A DNA stretch of 64,000 nucleotides from Novosphingobium profundi (lineage in GTDB: Bacteria; Pseudomonadota; Alphaproteobacteria; Sphingomonadales; Sphingomonadaceae). The first letter of the stretch is position 1. Every line of letters starts with the position of its first letter. The stretch covers positions 36,736 to 100,735 of the forward strand of contig NZ_JABWCU010000022.1 of the NCBI RefSeq assembly GCF_018491765.1, written 5' to 3'. Position numbers and translations under genes: made by a program. The notes under the pieces were generated by a model. It saw only the letters and a program-made list of their open reading frames with translations. It did no database searches and was not told the origin of the DNA. Of the stretch, positions 46,704 to 56,768 are shown in pieces.

Positions 46704-48770
46704 TCAGGGCTTGGGCACGATCCGCATCGCCATGCCGCCACCGGGCGCAAGCCAGACATCGAGCGTATCGCCCTTTTGCACCGTGCGCGTATCATAGGCG
46801 ATCGCGTGGCGCTTTTCGGTCAGGTAGCTGGCCCCTTCCCCGTCCTTCCAGATCCTGACTTCGTAGGCCTTGCCGGGATCGAGGAAGCGGAAATCCACCT
46901 TCACCGTGCGCGGCGTCGCGTCGTTCACACCGCCCACGAACCAGCGCGCACTCGCCCGATCCTTGCGCGCGAACACCGCATAGTCACCCACTTCGCCCGC
47001 AATCAGGTGGCTTTCGGCCCAATCAGTCGGCACACTGGTGATGAAGTCCATCTCGCGCGGGTGCTTGTCGAGTTCCTCGACGAAGTCGGCCGCCATCTGG
47101 ATCGGCGAATAGAGCGTGACGTAAAGCCCGAGCTGCTTGGCCAGCGTGGAAGCCAGCGGCACCCCTTCGGCGCCTTCAAGGCTGAGGATGCCGGGCGTGA
47201 AATCCATCGGGCCCGACAGCATGCGGGTGTAGACGAGGGTCGGCTCGTGATCGGGGCCGTTGGCGTAGGCCCCCCAGGCGTTGTATTCCATGCCGCGCGC
47301 GCCCTCGCGCGAGACCCAGTTGGGCCAGGTGCGCCGCAAGCCCGTGTCCTTCACCGGCTCATGGGTGTTGACCGCCACATGATGCTTCGCCGCAACTTCG
47401 ACGACGTCGAGATAATGGTTCACCGTGCGCTGCCCATCGTGCCAGGCCATGCGCGTCGCCCCAGGCTTCAGGCCATAGCGGTCGGTGTCGGCCACGATGC
47501 CGCCCGCGTCAGTGACGTAGCCGGTCTTGACCACGTCGACCCCGAGCTTCTCATAGAGCGCCATGGCATCGTCGAGCTGGCTTTCGTAATTGGCGATGTT
47601 GCCGCCGGTCTCGTGGTGACCGATCAGGTGGACGCCCTTGGAACGGGCATAGTCGGCCAGCCCGTCGAGATCGAAATCAGGCGTCGCCTGGGTATAACTG
47701 AAGTCCTGCCCGTGGCCGAACCAGTTGCCGTTCCAGCCCTTGTCCCAACCCTCGACGAGCACGCCGCGAAAGCCGTGCGCCGCGGCATAGTCGATGTACT
47801 GCCTGGTGCGCTGCGTGGTCGCCCCGTGCCGGGGGCCTTCGGCCCAGGTCCAATCGCCCCGGATCATGCCCCACCAGATGCCGATGTAGCGTCCGGGCTG
47901 GAACCAGCTGACATCGCCCAGCTTGTTCGGCTCGTTGAGATTGAGTTCGAGGTCGTTCTCGACAAGGCCGGCTGCCTCGTCGGCGATGCGGACGGTGCGC
48001 CAAGGCGTTGCAAATGGAAGATCGCGCACGACCGCCGGGCCCTGCGAGGACGGCGCCAGTGTGGTGCGGAAGCTCTGCCCATCGGCGCGCTTGAACCAGT
48101 ACCCGGCATAGTCGACCAGCGCCGCCTCGTGGAACGCGAGGTGCGTGCCGTCCTCCAGCTTCATCGTGATCGGCGTGTGCGCCGTGGAGACGGCGTCGAT
48201 CGCGGTGTGCTGATAGACCTGCTCATAGCGGTTCCACTCGCCGCCGGGGATCCACCACGCCTCGCCCTTGGGCGCAATCGTGAAACCGGTCACTTCGTCG
48301 GTGATGCGCATGGTCTTGAGTGCAGGCTGTTCGGGCAATTCGTAGCGAAAGCCGATGCCATCGTCGAACAGGCGGAAGCGCAAGTTCATACGCCGCGCGC
48401 CATCTTCCTCGGCCTGGACGAAACGCACCAGGACCTCATTGTGCTTGTCATGCACGAAGCGCCGCTCACCCCAGGGCTGCTCCCAGGTCTCCTCGCCCTT
48501 CGCCGTCTCGCTGCCCGCGATGGCGAAGCCGCGGGTCATGTTGATACCGTCGGCGAGCAGGAAGCCCAGGCGACTGGGCGCGATCAGGAGCTTACCCTTG
48601 CGTGAAAGCGACCAGGTCGGGCGCTTGTCGTTGTCGGTCGTGACGCTCAGTACCAGGCTGCCATCGGGTGAGGTAGCGGTTAAGGCGGCAGGACTTTGCG
48701 CGTGAAGCGGTACGGCCCCGAAGGCGGATGCGATCAGGCTTGCTGCGGCCAGGAGGCTCAGCGGTTTCAT
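46704..48770 (-). CDS. GH97 family alpha-glucosidase (SusB-like, inverting type)
   Basis: This 688 aa secreted glycosidase has a signal peptide (LLAAASLIASAFGAVPLHAQ), an N-terminal beta-sandwich and a TIM barrel. E387 (HHETGG), E471 (THEPVKDTG) and E495 (GARGMEYNAW) match the calcium and acid-base glutamates of inverting SusB, rather than the Asp nucleophile of retaining members. It probably releases glucose from maltooligosaccharides in the periplasm. Its ATG overlaps the GH13 stop by 1 bp (TGATG). Confidence 0.93.
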   Translation of the reverse strand: MKPLSLLAAASLIASAFGAVPLHAQSPAALTATSPDGSLVLSVTTDNDKRPTWSLSRKGKLLIAPSRLGFLLADGINMTRGFAIAGSETAKGEETWEQPWGERRFVHDKHNEVLVRFVQAEEDGARRMNLRFRLFDDGIGFRYELPEQPALKTMRITDEVTGFTIAPKGEAWWIPGGEWNRYEQVYQHTAIDAVSTAHTPITMKLEDGTHLAFHEAALVDYAGYWFKRADGQSFRTTLAPSSQGPAVVRDLPFATPWRTVRIADEAAGLVENDLELNLNEPNKLGDVSWFQPGRYIGIWWGMIRGDWTWAEGPRHGATTQRTRQYIDYAAAHGFRGVLVEGWDKGWNGNWFGHGQDFSYTQATPDFDLDGLADYARSKGVHLIGHHETGGNIANYESQLDDAMALYEKLGVDVVKTGYVTDAGGIVADTDRYGLKPGATRMAWHDGQRTVNHYLDVVEVAAKHHVAVNTHEPVKDTGLRRTWPNWVSREGARGMEYNAWGAYANGPDHEPTLVYTRMLSGPMDFTPGILSLEGAEGVPLASTLAKQLGLYVTLYSPIQMAADFVEELDKHPREMDFITSVPTDWAESHLIAGEVGDYAVFARKDRASARWFVGGVNDATPRTVKVDFRFLDPGKAYEVRIWKDGEGASYLTEKRHAIAYDTRTVQKGDTLDVWLAPGGGMAMRIVPKP

Positions 48771-50425
48771 CAGGTCTCTCCCGTTTGTATCCAGATTGCG
48801 GCATATGGGGGCAGGCCTTCAGGCGTGCCCTCGCGCGGCGCGATGTTTGCTCTGGCCAGCCAGATTCCCGCGGCGCTCACGCCTTTGGGCCATGGCTGCA
48901 CCTCGCCAGTGAAATTGTACAAGGCGGTCACCACTTCACCGCCCCACGTCCGGCGCAGGACAAGGCGCGCCTCGTCGGCGAGGAGCACCTCGCACGCGCC
49001 GTGAACCAGGGCCGGCGAACGCTTGCGGATGGTCAGCAGTTCGGCGGTAAAGCGCAGTTGCGAATTCGGATCGGCTTCCTGCCGGTCGACCGAACGCGCG
49101 AGGTTCTGCGGACCGAGCGGAAGCCAGGGCGCGCCCTTGGTGAAGCCCCCGTGCTCGTCCTGGGCCCGCCAGGGCAGCGGCGTGCGCACCCCGTCGCGCG
49201 AAAGGGTGAGCGGCCAGTTGGCGATGGCCTCGGGGTCCTGCAGGAGCTCGAAGGGAACCTCGTCCTGAAGCAACCCCAGTTCCTCGCCCTGGAAGAGGAT
49301 GAGATTACCACGCAGCGCGAAGAACAGCATTGCCTTCAACCGCGCAAAGGCGTCACGATCGCCCTCTTGCGCGCACCAGCGCGAGAGTGCGCGTGGGGCA
49401 TCGTGGTTCTCGAAGGCCCAACTCGGCCAGCCAGAAACCTCAGGGCCATTCCAGGCGGCCAAGGCGCGAGCGACGAGGGCCGGCGTGAGCCGGGGCGCAT
49501 AGAGAAAATCGAACCCGTAAGCGCTATCGAGCCGGGCGGGCCCATCGGTGAAAGCCTGCATTTCGGCGAGCGCGTTTCGCCCGCCGACTTCGGCCAGCGA
49601 AAACGTATCGGGATAGCTGGCGATCAGCGCCTGCAAGCGCTCGATGAAACGGGGAATGTCGGGGTGCGACTGGTTGTAGCTCTGGAGCTGGAAATCGAAC
49701 GGACGCGTTCGAACCTCTCCCATGTCCGGCGCGGGCGGGTTATCGCGCAAAAGCGGGTCGTGCATCGTGAAGTTCAGGGCATCGATGCGAAAGCCCGACA
49801 CCCCGCGCTCGAGCCAGAATCGGGCGACTGCCAGAAGCGCGTCCTGCACGTGCGGGTTGTGGACGTTGAGCTGCGGCTGCTGCTTGAGGAAGTTATGGAG
49901 ATAGTACTGGCCACGGCGCGCATCCCAGCACCAGGCCGGGCCACCAAAGACCGACTGCCAGTTGGTAGGCGGCGAGCCATCAGGCTTGGGGTCGGCCCAG
50001 ACATACCAGTCGGAATAGGCACTGTCGCGCGCGCTCCGGCTGTCCACAAACCAGGGGTGGAGCTCGGAGGTATGCGCATAGACCTGGTCGACGATGACCC
50101 GCAGGCCAAGTTCGCGTGCCCGGGCGACGAGTTCGTCGAAATCGTGCAAGTTGCCGAAGATCGGGTCAACGTCGCAATAATCGGCGATGTCATAGCCGAA
50201 ATCGGCCATCGGCGAAGTGTAGAAGGGCGAAATCCAGATCGCATCCACACCCAATGCAGCGATATGATCGAGCCGCTGGGCGATGCCCTTGAGATCGCCG
50301 ATGCCATCGCCGTTGCTGTCCATGAAGCTGCGCGGATAGATCTGGTAGATCGTCGCGCCGCGCCACCATGCCGTACCCGCTTCGCGGCTCGCGCCGGCGT
50401 TGGTCGTGTCCACGTTCATCGTCAT
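48770..50425 (-). CDS. GH13 alpha-glucosidase (cytoplasmic)
   Basis: This 551 aa oligo-alpha-glucosidase has the GH13 signature (YQIYPRSFMDSNGDGIGDL). Nucleophile D215 lies in GFRIDALNF, acid/base E279 in SLAEVGGRN and D342 in FENHD. No signal peptide, so it acts in the cytoplasm. I chose the ATG at 50425; a second ATG at 50419 has better spacing to GGGA. It starts 25 bp after the alpha-amylase stop, in one operon. Confidence 0.94.
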   Translation of the reverse strand: MTMNVDTTNAGASREAGTAWWRGATIYQIYPRSFMDSNGDGIGDLKGIAQRLDHIAALGVDAIWISPFYTSPMADFGYDIADYCDVDPIFGNLHDFDELVARARELGLRVIVDQVYAHTSELHPWFVDSRSARDSAYSDWYVWADPKPDGSPPTNWQSVFGGPAWCWDARRGQYYLHNFLKQQPQLNVHNPHVQDALLAVARFWLERGVSGFRIDALNFTMHDPLLRDNPPAPDMGEVRTRPFDFQLQSYNQSHPDIPRFIERLQALIASYPDTFSLAEVGGRNALAEMQAFTDGPARLDSAYGFDFLYAPRLTPALVARALAAWNGPEVSGWPSWAFENHDAPRALSRWCAQEGDRDAFARLKAMLFFALRGNLILFQGEELGLLQDEVPFELLQDPEAIANWPLTLSRDGVRTPLPWRAQDEHGGFTKGAPWLPLGPQNLARSVDRQEADPNSQLRFTAELLTIRKRSPALVHGACEVLLADEARLVLRRTWGGEVVTALYNFTGEVQPWPKGVSAAGIWLARANIAPREGTPEGLPPYAAIWIQTGET

Positions 50426-50450
50426 TTCCCGAAATTGTCCAACACAGGCC

Positions 50451-52298
50451 TCACGGTGTCGCCTCGCAGATCGCGAAGCCGAGGCCCGCAAGACGCACGT
50501 CCAGCGACCCTGCTGCAATCGATCGGGTAGCACAGCCCTGCCCGGCAAGCTGCCGGAACTGCATTGATTTCGGCTCCACCGCTATCCGGCCCTCGATCGG
50601 TTTCGTCGACGTATTGAAGGCAAGGACGACCTCGTGGCCATCGCCGGGATCGAAACGCGAAAGCGCAAGGAGACCGGGATGCTCCTGCTCCGCGCCGCGG
50701 ACCAGCGTCGGTCCCGATTGCAGCGCCGGCGTGCCACGACGTATCCGCGCAAGCTCGCCGATCAGACGATAGAGCGGATGCGCCGTGTCGAAATTGGCAT
50801 CCGCAGTGGTGCGGTCGGTGCCCAGCGATGCTTGCGCGTTGAACTCGGCGACGCGCGACGGGAACATGTCCTGGCGCGAATCCTTGTCGCCGCCGGTTCC
50901 GACGAAGCCCTGCTCGTCGCCCGAATAGATCGTGGGAACTCCGCGCAGCGTCAACAACATGGCGTGCGCAAGGCGCACACGGAGCAGCAGTTCCTCGCGC
51001 GAAATTCCGGGATTGGCCTTTTCCAGCAGCATCCCAATACGGCCCGCATCATGATTGCCCAGGAACGTCGGCAACTGGTTGGCGGCCTGGGCGCCTCCCG
51101 CGTAGAGCGTGTCGTCGAGCGGCATGCGGGCGAGCTCCGCCTCGCCGTGCCCGGCCGACAGAGCGTTCACCACCGCGTACATCAGACCGAAATCGAGCAC
51201 GGCGGGAAAGCCCGCATCGCGCGTCCATGAGGCCAACAAGGCAGGATCGTATGCGCCCGTCGCCACTTCGCCGAAAATGTGGAAATTCGGGATACCCCTG
51301 GCGTGAGCGCGCGCCTGCATGGCGGGGATGAACTGGCGCCAGAACGCCGGATTGACGTGCCGTGCGGTATCAATGCGAAACCCGTCGATGGCGAAGCGAT
51401 CGATCCAGGCGCCGTAGATGTCGATCATGCCCTCCACCACGCGCGGGTGCTCGGTGGCCAGGTCGTCGAGGCCGACGAAATCCCCGTATTGCGCGCTTTC
51501 GCCCAGCCAATCGGTGTCGCCCCGATTGTGGTAGTAGATCGGATCGTTGAGCCAGGCGGGCACTTTCTCATGCGCCTCGCCCTCGGGCACGACGGGACGG
51601 TAGGCGAACGCGGGATCTGTTAGCTTGCTCCAGTTCGCAAGTGTTTGGTCGCGATCTCCGGCGAAGCCTGCGTTGATGGCCGATCCGCCAACGTCGCCCC
51701 GCGTCGAATAGGGATAGTCGGCCAGTGAACGATAGGCGGGCGCCTTGCCCGCTGCGTCGGCGTAATGGATCACGTCGGCGGTGTGGTTGACGATGATGTC
51801 CATGTAGACCTTCATCCCGCGGGCATGCGCGGCGGCCACGAAGCGGCCAAAGTCCACATCGGACCCGAAATGCGGGTCGACATGGGTGAAATCGGTAATC
51901 CAGTAGCCGTGGTATCCCGCCGATTCCTGCCCGGTCGGTCCCTGTACCGGCTTATTGCGGAAAATTGGTCCGACCCAGATCGCCGTGACGCCGAGACCCT
52001 GGATGTAGTCGAGCTTCTGCGTCAGGCCCTTGAGGTCTCCACCATGATAGAAGCCCTTGTCGGCGGGATCAAAACCGCTCGACAGACGATCGCCGCCATA
52101 GCCGCCGCGATCATTCGAGGGGTCGCCATTCGCGAACCGGTCCGGCAAGACGAAGTAGATGACCTCGCGCTCGGGACCACGAGCACGAAGGTCGGCCAGA
52201 GCCTCGCTCCTTGCCAGCGGTGCATCCGCCGTTTGACCAGCGCTGGACAACAGCGCCAGCGCTGCGCCAGCCAGCAGTGCGATCGGTGCCCGTTTCAT
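50451..52298 (-). CDS. Secreted GH13 alpha-amylase
   Basis: This 615 aa enzyme has a signal peptide (IALLAGAALALLSSAGQTA). GH13 catalytic residues are D310 (DGFRIDTARH), E344 (FGEVATG) and D417 (FLGNHD). The early blocks IYFVLPDRFANGDPSNDRG and VYMDIIVNHTADV are conserved. It should cut starch or maltodextrin outside or in the periplasm. It follows the TonB-dependent receptor by about 200 bp. Confidence 0.93.
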   Translation of the reverse strand: MKRAPIALLAGAALALLSSAGQTADAPLARSEALADLRARGPEREVIYFVLPDRFANGDPSNDRGGYGGDRLSSGFDPADKGFYHGGDLKGLTQKLDYIQGLGVTAIWVGPIFRNKPVQGPTGQESAGYHGYWITDFTHVDPHFGSDVDFGRFVAAAHARGMKVYMDIIVNHTADVIHYADAAGKAPAYRSLADYPYSTRGDVGGSAINAGFAGDRDQTLANWSKLTDPAFAYRPVVPEGEAHEKVPAWLNDPIYYHNRGDTDWLGESAQYGDFVGLDDLATEHPRVVEGMIDIYGAWIDRFAIDGFRIDTARHVNPAFWRQFIPAMQARAHARGIPNFHIFGEVATGAYDPALLASWTRDAGFPAVLDFGLMYAVVNALSAGHGEAELARMPLDDTLYAGGAQAANQLPTFLGNHDAGRIGMLLEKANPGISREELLLRVRLAHAMLLTLRGVPTIYSGDEQGFVGTGGDKDSRQDMFPSRVAEFNAQASLGTDRTTADANFDTAHPLYRLIGELARIRRGTPALQSGPTLVRGAEQEHPGLLALSRFDPGDGHEVVLAFNTSTKPIEGRIAVEPKSMQFRQLAGQGCATRSIAAGSLDVRLAGLGFAICEATP

Positions 52299-52496
52299 CT
52301 TCTACTCCTCGGCGCCGGTTTGCGGGAAATTTCTGCGATGCAGCAGCGGGGGAAGGTACCGGCGGAACTCCGCAAGGACCCTCGCCCCGCTGCTGGCGTG
52401 GCCCGAACGGCTGGTGGGGGAGGAGCCGCACCAACCGCCCGGGAGAGAGTATCAGGCCACAAATTGCCAGGCCTGCAACTTCGATTGTTCTCCCGG
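52299..52496. other. Gap between TonB-dependent receptor and amylase
   Basis: These 198 bp hold a weak hairpin (CAGGCC, 11-base loop, GGCCTG at 52452-52474) and no clear terminator. Receptor and enzymes may share transcripts. Confidence 0.4.
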
Positions 52497-55259
52497 TCAG
52501 AACTTGTAGGTGAACCCGGCCAGGAAACGACGGCCATAGCTCTGGTAGTCGATGACCTGACGGGCATCGCCGGGATTGGCCGTGATGAACGGTTCGTCGG
52601 TGAGGTTCTGGCCCTGGACAGTGAGGGTCAGCCCTTCCAGCGCGCTGCCAGGCTGGAACTCGTAACCGATCTGGCCATCGACGATCATTTCCTCCGCCGC
52701 CCGGCGCCGCACGCGGCTGGCACCGAAGCCCGAGACCTCGCCCACGAACGTCGAACGGTAGCGGACCGAACCGCGCACGCTGAAGCCTGCCTTTTCGAAA
52801 TAGGCCGTACCGTTGGCGACCCACTTCGAATAGCCCGGCAGATCCTCCGAAGCGCCGCCCGGAACCGGCGAGATCTTCGTCTTCGTATAGGCCACCGATC
52901 CGGTGACGCCGAAGCCCTCGAGCGCGGAAGTGAAGGTCTCGAAGGGCAGCGTGGTCGCCAGTTCGACGCCGTAGAGCTTGCCACCCGTGCCATTGATCGG
53001 AACGTTGAGCTGCGCGGTCGGCGCGATCGTGATGTCGTCCCCCGGGCTCGGCAAGGCCAGCGAGTCCGTCGGCAACGTCACGTCGAGATTGTAGATATAG
53101 CTCTTCAAGTCCTTCCAGTAGAACTGCGCGGCGATGTAGCCCTTGGTGCTGAAGTACTTCTCGAAGGTCAGGTCGAGCGCGTTCGCGCGCCAGGGACGCA
53201 GGTCCGGGTTGCCCGAGGAGCCGGTCACCTGCGCCACATCGCCGGTGATCGTATAGCCCCAGCTGAGCGAAGCGCGCATGTCGTCGAGGCGCGGCCGGAT
53301 AATCTCGCGGGCCGCGGCAAAGCGGATCACGAATTCGCTCGGGAAGCGGAGCGAAAGGTTGAGGCTGGGCAGCACGTCGAGATAGTCGGTGCTCTCGTTG
53401 CGCTGCGACGCGCCGATATTGGGCGATCCGTTGGCGTTCGTTCCAAGGTACACCGCCGTCGCGCCACGCGAGTTCTGGTCGGTCCAGTTGGCCTGGAGAC
53501 CGAAATTGCCGGTCAGAACGGCCGAGCCGATGTCCGCATCGATGTTCGCCTGGGCGTAGGCGGTCATGATCTTCTCGCGGATCGCATAGGATTTGACCAC
53601 GACGTCGCCGTAGGGGTTGGTGACCAGGTTGTAGAGCCCGTCGTTGACCAGCTGGATCGGATCGTAGCTGACCATCGAGCCAAGCCCCAGATAGCTGAGG
53701 TCCGTCGACCCCATACGCGCGTCCTCGGGAATCGGCACCGAGACCGTGCCGTCAGTGTTGGCGACAAGGCCCAGGAAATATTCCTCGGGTACCAGCGACT
53801 TGGAGCGGGTGGTGTAGTTCCAGCCCATCTGCACCGAGCTCACCGGACCGCCGGAAATTTCCTTGGCAACCTCGACGCGGAACTGCCAGAGTTCGTCCTT
53901 GATCTTGCGGTTGTTGTAATAGCCATCCTGGCCGCCGGTGATCGTCGTGCCGTCGGTGCCAATCTGCGTGCCGCCCCAGCCTTGCGGGCTCGTCAGCATG
54001 ATGAGATCGTAGTCGCTGTAGTCGAGCTGGTGGGTGAAAGTGGAGCCCCCCGAACCCGAGACGAAGCCGATCGTGTCAGTGGCTCCTTCGTCGGCACGGC
54101 CGGTGCCCGAATACGTCTCCACGACCAGTTCGTTACGGTCGGTGCGCGAGTAGCTGATGTCGGCCATGGCCTTCCAGCCATTGTCGGTCTGCCACTGATT
54201 GTTCCATCCGAAGGAATAGAGCTTGGCATGGCGCTGGAAGGCGTCGTTGCGCAGCACACCCTTGACGTCGCTGAACGAGCCTTGCGTGATCAGCCCGTCG
54301 CTTGCCGTGTAACCATCGTCGAGCGAGGCGCCCGACCAGTAGAGCGGCAGCTCGATGCCGCGCTTGAACTGGTCGTCCTTGAAATTCGAATAGAAAGCGT
54401 CGAGCGTCGAGGTGAAATTGGAGGAAGGGCGCCATTGCACGGTGCCGTTGAGACCCAGGCGCTTGAGATTGGTCGAGGTCACGTAGGACTTCGAACCGCC
54501 GATCACCTTGTTGCCATCGGGACCGTCGGCATAGCCCCAGGCGTTGAATTCCTCGACCTGGTAGGGCTCGTCGAGATAGCTTGCGCCAAGCGCCACGCCC
54601 AGGGTGTCGTTCGCAAACTGGTCGACATAGAGTGCGTTGACCCGGTAGCCCTTGTCGTTCGATCCCGCGTTCAACTTGCCCTGGTCGGTATAAGTGCCGC
54701 GAGCGCCCACGCTGACAACGCGCTTTCCGGTGTCGAGCGGACGGATCGTGCGCATGTCGACCGTGCCCGAAAGCCCCTGGCCGACGAGGCTGGCCATCGG
54801 CGTCTTGTAGACATTGACCGCGTTGACGATTTCCGAGGGGTACTGGTCGTACTCCACGGCCCGGTTGTCCCCGGTCGAGGTCTGTTCGCGGCCGTTGAGC
54901 AGAGTTGTCGAGAAGTCGGGCGCGAAGCCGCGGATCGAGATCGCGTTCGAGCGGCCGTTGACGCGCTGCGAGGTGAGGCCCGGCAGGCGCGCGATCGATT
55001 CCGCGATCGAGGCGTCGGGCAGCTTGCCGATGTCCTCGGCCGAGATCGACTCGACGATCTGCTGCGCCTCGCGCTTCTCGTTGACCGCGCTTTCCAGGCT
55101 CGCCCGGTAGCCGGTAACGATGATCGCACCCTGCTCGCCCAGCGGTTCGTCCGCCGTGTCCTGCGCCAGGGCCGTGCCCGGCATACCCATGGCAAGACCC
55201 ACCACCAACGCACCGAACGAAATCGTACGAGCCTTCGAAATATCCCTACGAAGCGACAT
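52497..55259 (-). CDS. TonB-dependent receptor, MalA-like (TonB-Xanth-Caul type)
   Basis: This 920 aa receptor has a signal peptide (VVGLAMGMPGTALAQD), then the hallmark SISAEDIGKLPDASIAESIA and ISIRGFAPDFSTTLLNGREQ of the large receptor family found in Caulobacter and Xanthomonas, and a barrel ending in RRFLAGFTYKF. Neighbouring amylase and glucosidase genes point to maltodextrin as substrate, as for MalA of Caulobacter. GGGGAGG lies 5 bp before the ATG at 55259. Confidence 0.93.
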   Translation of the reverse strand: MSLRRDISKARTISFGALVVGLAMGMPGTALAQDTADEPLGEQGAIIVTGYRASLESAVNEKREAQQIVESISAEDIGKLPDASIAESIARLPGLTSQRVNGRSNAISIRGFAPDFSTTLLNGREQTSTGDNRAVEYDQYPSEIVNAVNVYKTPMASLVGQGLSGTVDMRTIRPLDTGKRVVSVGARGTYTDQGKLNAGSNDKGYRVNALYVDQFANDTLGVALGASYLDEPYQVEEFNAWGYADGPDGNKVIGGSKSYVTSTNLKRLGLNGTVQWRPSSNFTSTLDAFYSNFKDDQFKRGIELPLYWSGASLDDGYTASDGLITQGSFSDVKGVLRNDAFQRHAKLYSFGWNNQWQTDNGWKAMADISYSRTDRNELVVETYSGTGRADEGATDTIGFVSGSGGSTFTHQLDYSDYDLIMLTSPQGWGGTQIGTDGTTITGGQDGYYNNRKIKDELWQFRVEVAKEISGGPVSSVQMGWNYTTRSKSLVPEEYFLGLVANTDGTVSVPIPEDARMGSTDLSYLGLGSMVSYDPIQLVNDGLYNLVTNPYGDVVVKSYAIREKIMTAYAQANIDADIGSAVLTGNFGLQANWTDQNSRGATAVYLGTNANGSPNIGASQRNESTDYLDVLPSLNLSLRFPSEFVIRFAAAREIIRPRLDDMRASLSWGYTITGDVAQVTGSSGNPDLRPWRANALDLTFEKYFSTKGYIAAQFYWKDLKSYIYNLDVTLPTDSLALPSPGDDITIAPTAQLNVPINGTGGKLYGVELATTLPFETFTSALEGFGVTGSVAYTKTKISPVPGGASEDLPGYSKWVANGTAYFEKAGFSVRGSVRYRSTFVGEVSGFGASRVRRRAAEEMIVDGQIGYEFQPGSALEGLTLTVQGQNLTDEPFITANPGDARQVIDYQSYGRRFLAGFTYKF

Positions 55260-55559
55260 CCAAACCTCCCCTTTGAACCGTGCGACGCTCTTGCGTGCCG
55301 CCACGGTGTCCTCCTTGCAAAGCGAGCCCGTACGTTTCCGTCGCGACTCGTGTCTTGCATTCCCACTAGACGCAGATTTGGTTACGCATAATATGGCATA
55401 CGTATACGTAACCGAACTTGGCGGGTGTTCGTGCTTCTTTGGTAACATCAGGAATTCTGCGCAATTTGCGCGAAATCCGACGACCCAAGGCGCGGATCGT
55501 CAGGCGCATGCTGCGCGCAAGGCTGCAGCATGGCGTGCAAAATGGAGGAGAGGATACCC
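55260..55559. other. Divergent promoter region of the maltodextrin locus
   Basis: These 300 bp carry the receptor and lacI-type promoters. They hold the palindrome at 55399-55410 and a partly similar element GGTTACGCATAATATGGC just before it (55380-55397). No gene seen. Confidence 0.5.
55399..55410. promoter_or_regulatory. Candidate LacI-family operator (palindrome TACGTATACGTA)
   Basis: Perfect 12-bp palindrome in the divergent promoter, with a CG-centred flank (GCATACGTATACGTAACC). It is the right size and position for the adjacent LacI-type regulator. Confidence 0.65.
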
Positions 55560-56636
55560 ATGGGCAGAAAGCCCTCGGACCGGCCGACGAGCTTCGACAT
55601 CGCCTATCGGGCGGGCGTCTCGCAGCCCACCGTCAGCCGGGCGCTGCGCGGCAGCAAATCGATCAGCGAGGCGACCCGCAAGCGCATCGAGGAAATCGCA
55701 CGCGAACTGAACTATTCGGTCGACAAGAACGCTTCCTCGCTGCGCTCCAAGCGATCGAACACCATCGCGCTGCTGTTCTTCGAGGAAGACACGCCCGATG
55801 ATTCGAAGATCAACCCGTTCTTCCTTGCCATGCTCAGCTCGATCACGCGCCACTGCGCCAATCGCGGGCTCGACCTGCTGATCTCATTCCAGCGCATGGA
55901 GGACGACTGGCACGTGCGCTATCTCGAAAGCCATCGCGCCGACGGCCTGATCCTGCTCGGCTACGGCGACTATGCCCTCTACCGCAGTCGACTGCGTCAA
56001 CTGGTCGAGCACGGCACCCATTTCGTGCGCTGGGGCGCTGTGGACGATCCGGCATTCGGAGAAGCGATCGGTTCGGACAATGTCAGCGCCGGACGACTTG
56101 CCGGCGAACACCTCTTGTCGCTGGGGCGACGCCAGATCGCGTTTCTGGGCCAGGCCGACGAGCACTACCCCGAATTCGCGGATCGCTACGGGGGCCTGTG
56201 CGAAGCGCTCGACGCGGCCGGGATCACACCGGACCCCGCACTGCGCCGCAATACCATCAGCCACGAAGACCTGGGGCGCGCGGCCATGGAGAGCATTCTC
56301 TCGAGTGAAACGGCCTTCGACGCCGTCTTCGCGGCCAGCGACCTCATCGCGCTGGGGGCAATGAGCGCCTTGCGCGCCGCAGGCCGGCGCGTGCCCGAAG
56401 ACGTTTCGGTGATCGGTTTCGACGACCTGCCCGCCGCCGCCATGACTTCCCCCCCGCTGACGACGATCGCGCAGGACATCACGAGCGCGGGCGAGCGACT
56501 CGTCGACGCGCTGCTCGCGCGGATCGAGGAGCGCGAACCGCCCTCGCCGCTGATCGCCACGCGCCTGATCCTGCGCGAAAGCACGGGGCCCGGACGGCGC
56601 CAATCCGAACCCGGCGAAATCTGCGCAGGTTCGTGA
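55560..56636 (+). CDS. LacI-family transcription regulator
   Basis: This 358 aa regulator has an N-terminal helix-turn-helix (FDIAYRAGVSQPTVSRALRG) and hinge, then a periplasmic-binding-protein-like sensor domain (VIGFDDLPAAAMTSPPLTTI). GGAGGAG precedes the ATG at 55560. Its position between the receptor operon and the sugar transporter makes it the likely maltodextrin-responsive repressor. Confidence 0.92.
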   Translation: MGRKPSDRPTSFDIAYRAGVSQPTVSRALRGSKSISEATRKRIEEIARELNYSVDKNASSLRSKRSNTIALLFFEEDTPDDSKINPFFLAMLSSITRHCANRGLDLLISFQRMEDDWHVRYLESHRADGLILLGYGDYALYRSRLRQLVEHGTHFVRWGAVDDPAFGEAIGSDNVSAGRLAGEHLLSLGRRQIAFLGQADEHYPEFADRYGGLCEALDAAGITPDPALRRNTISHEDLGRAAMESILSSETAFDAVFAASDLIALGAMSALRAAGRRVPEDVSVIGFDDLPAAAMTSPPLTTIAQDITSAGERLVDALLARIEEREPPSPLIATRLILRESTGPGRRQSEPGEICAGS

Positions 56637-56651
56637 AAGATAGCCGAAGGT

Positions 56652-56663
56652 ATTCGTATGCAT
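56652..56663. promoter_or_regulatory. Possible second LacI-type site before the transporter
   Basis: ATTCGTATGCAT matches 9 of 12 positions of ATACGTATACGT from the upstream palindrome. It lies about 105 bp before the transporter start. Weak by itself. Confidence 0.35.
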
Positions 56664-56768
56664 GATTGCCCCTGACCCTGCGGCGTGCAACGGCAGGGCC
56701 GGAAGCGAGGGCGGGCCTACACGAGCCACCCCGCATGATCGGGAAAGGATGAGGTCCTGGCAAACGGC

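Noticed and set aside
51765..55391. Open frame of 1208 codons on the plus strand across the amylase and receptor genes
   Set aside because: It lies antisense to two clear genes, with low-complexity Arg/Ala/Asp-rich translation. This is a codon-phase shadow in GC-rich DNA.
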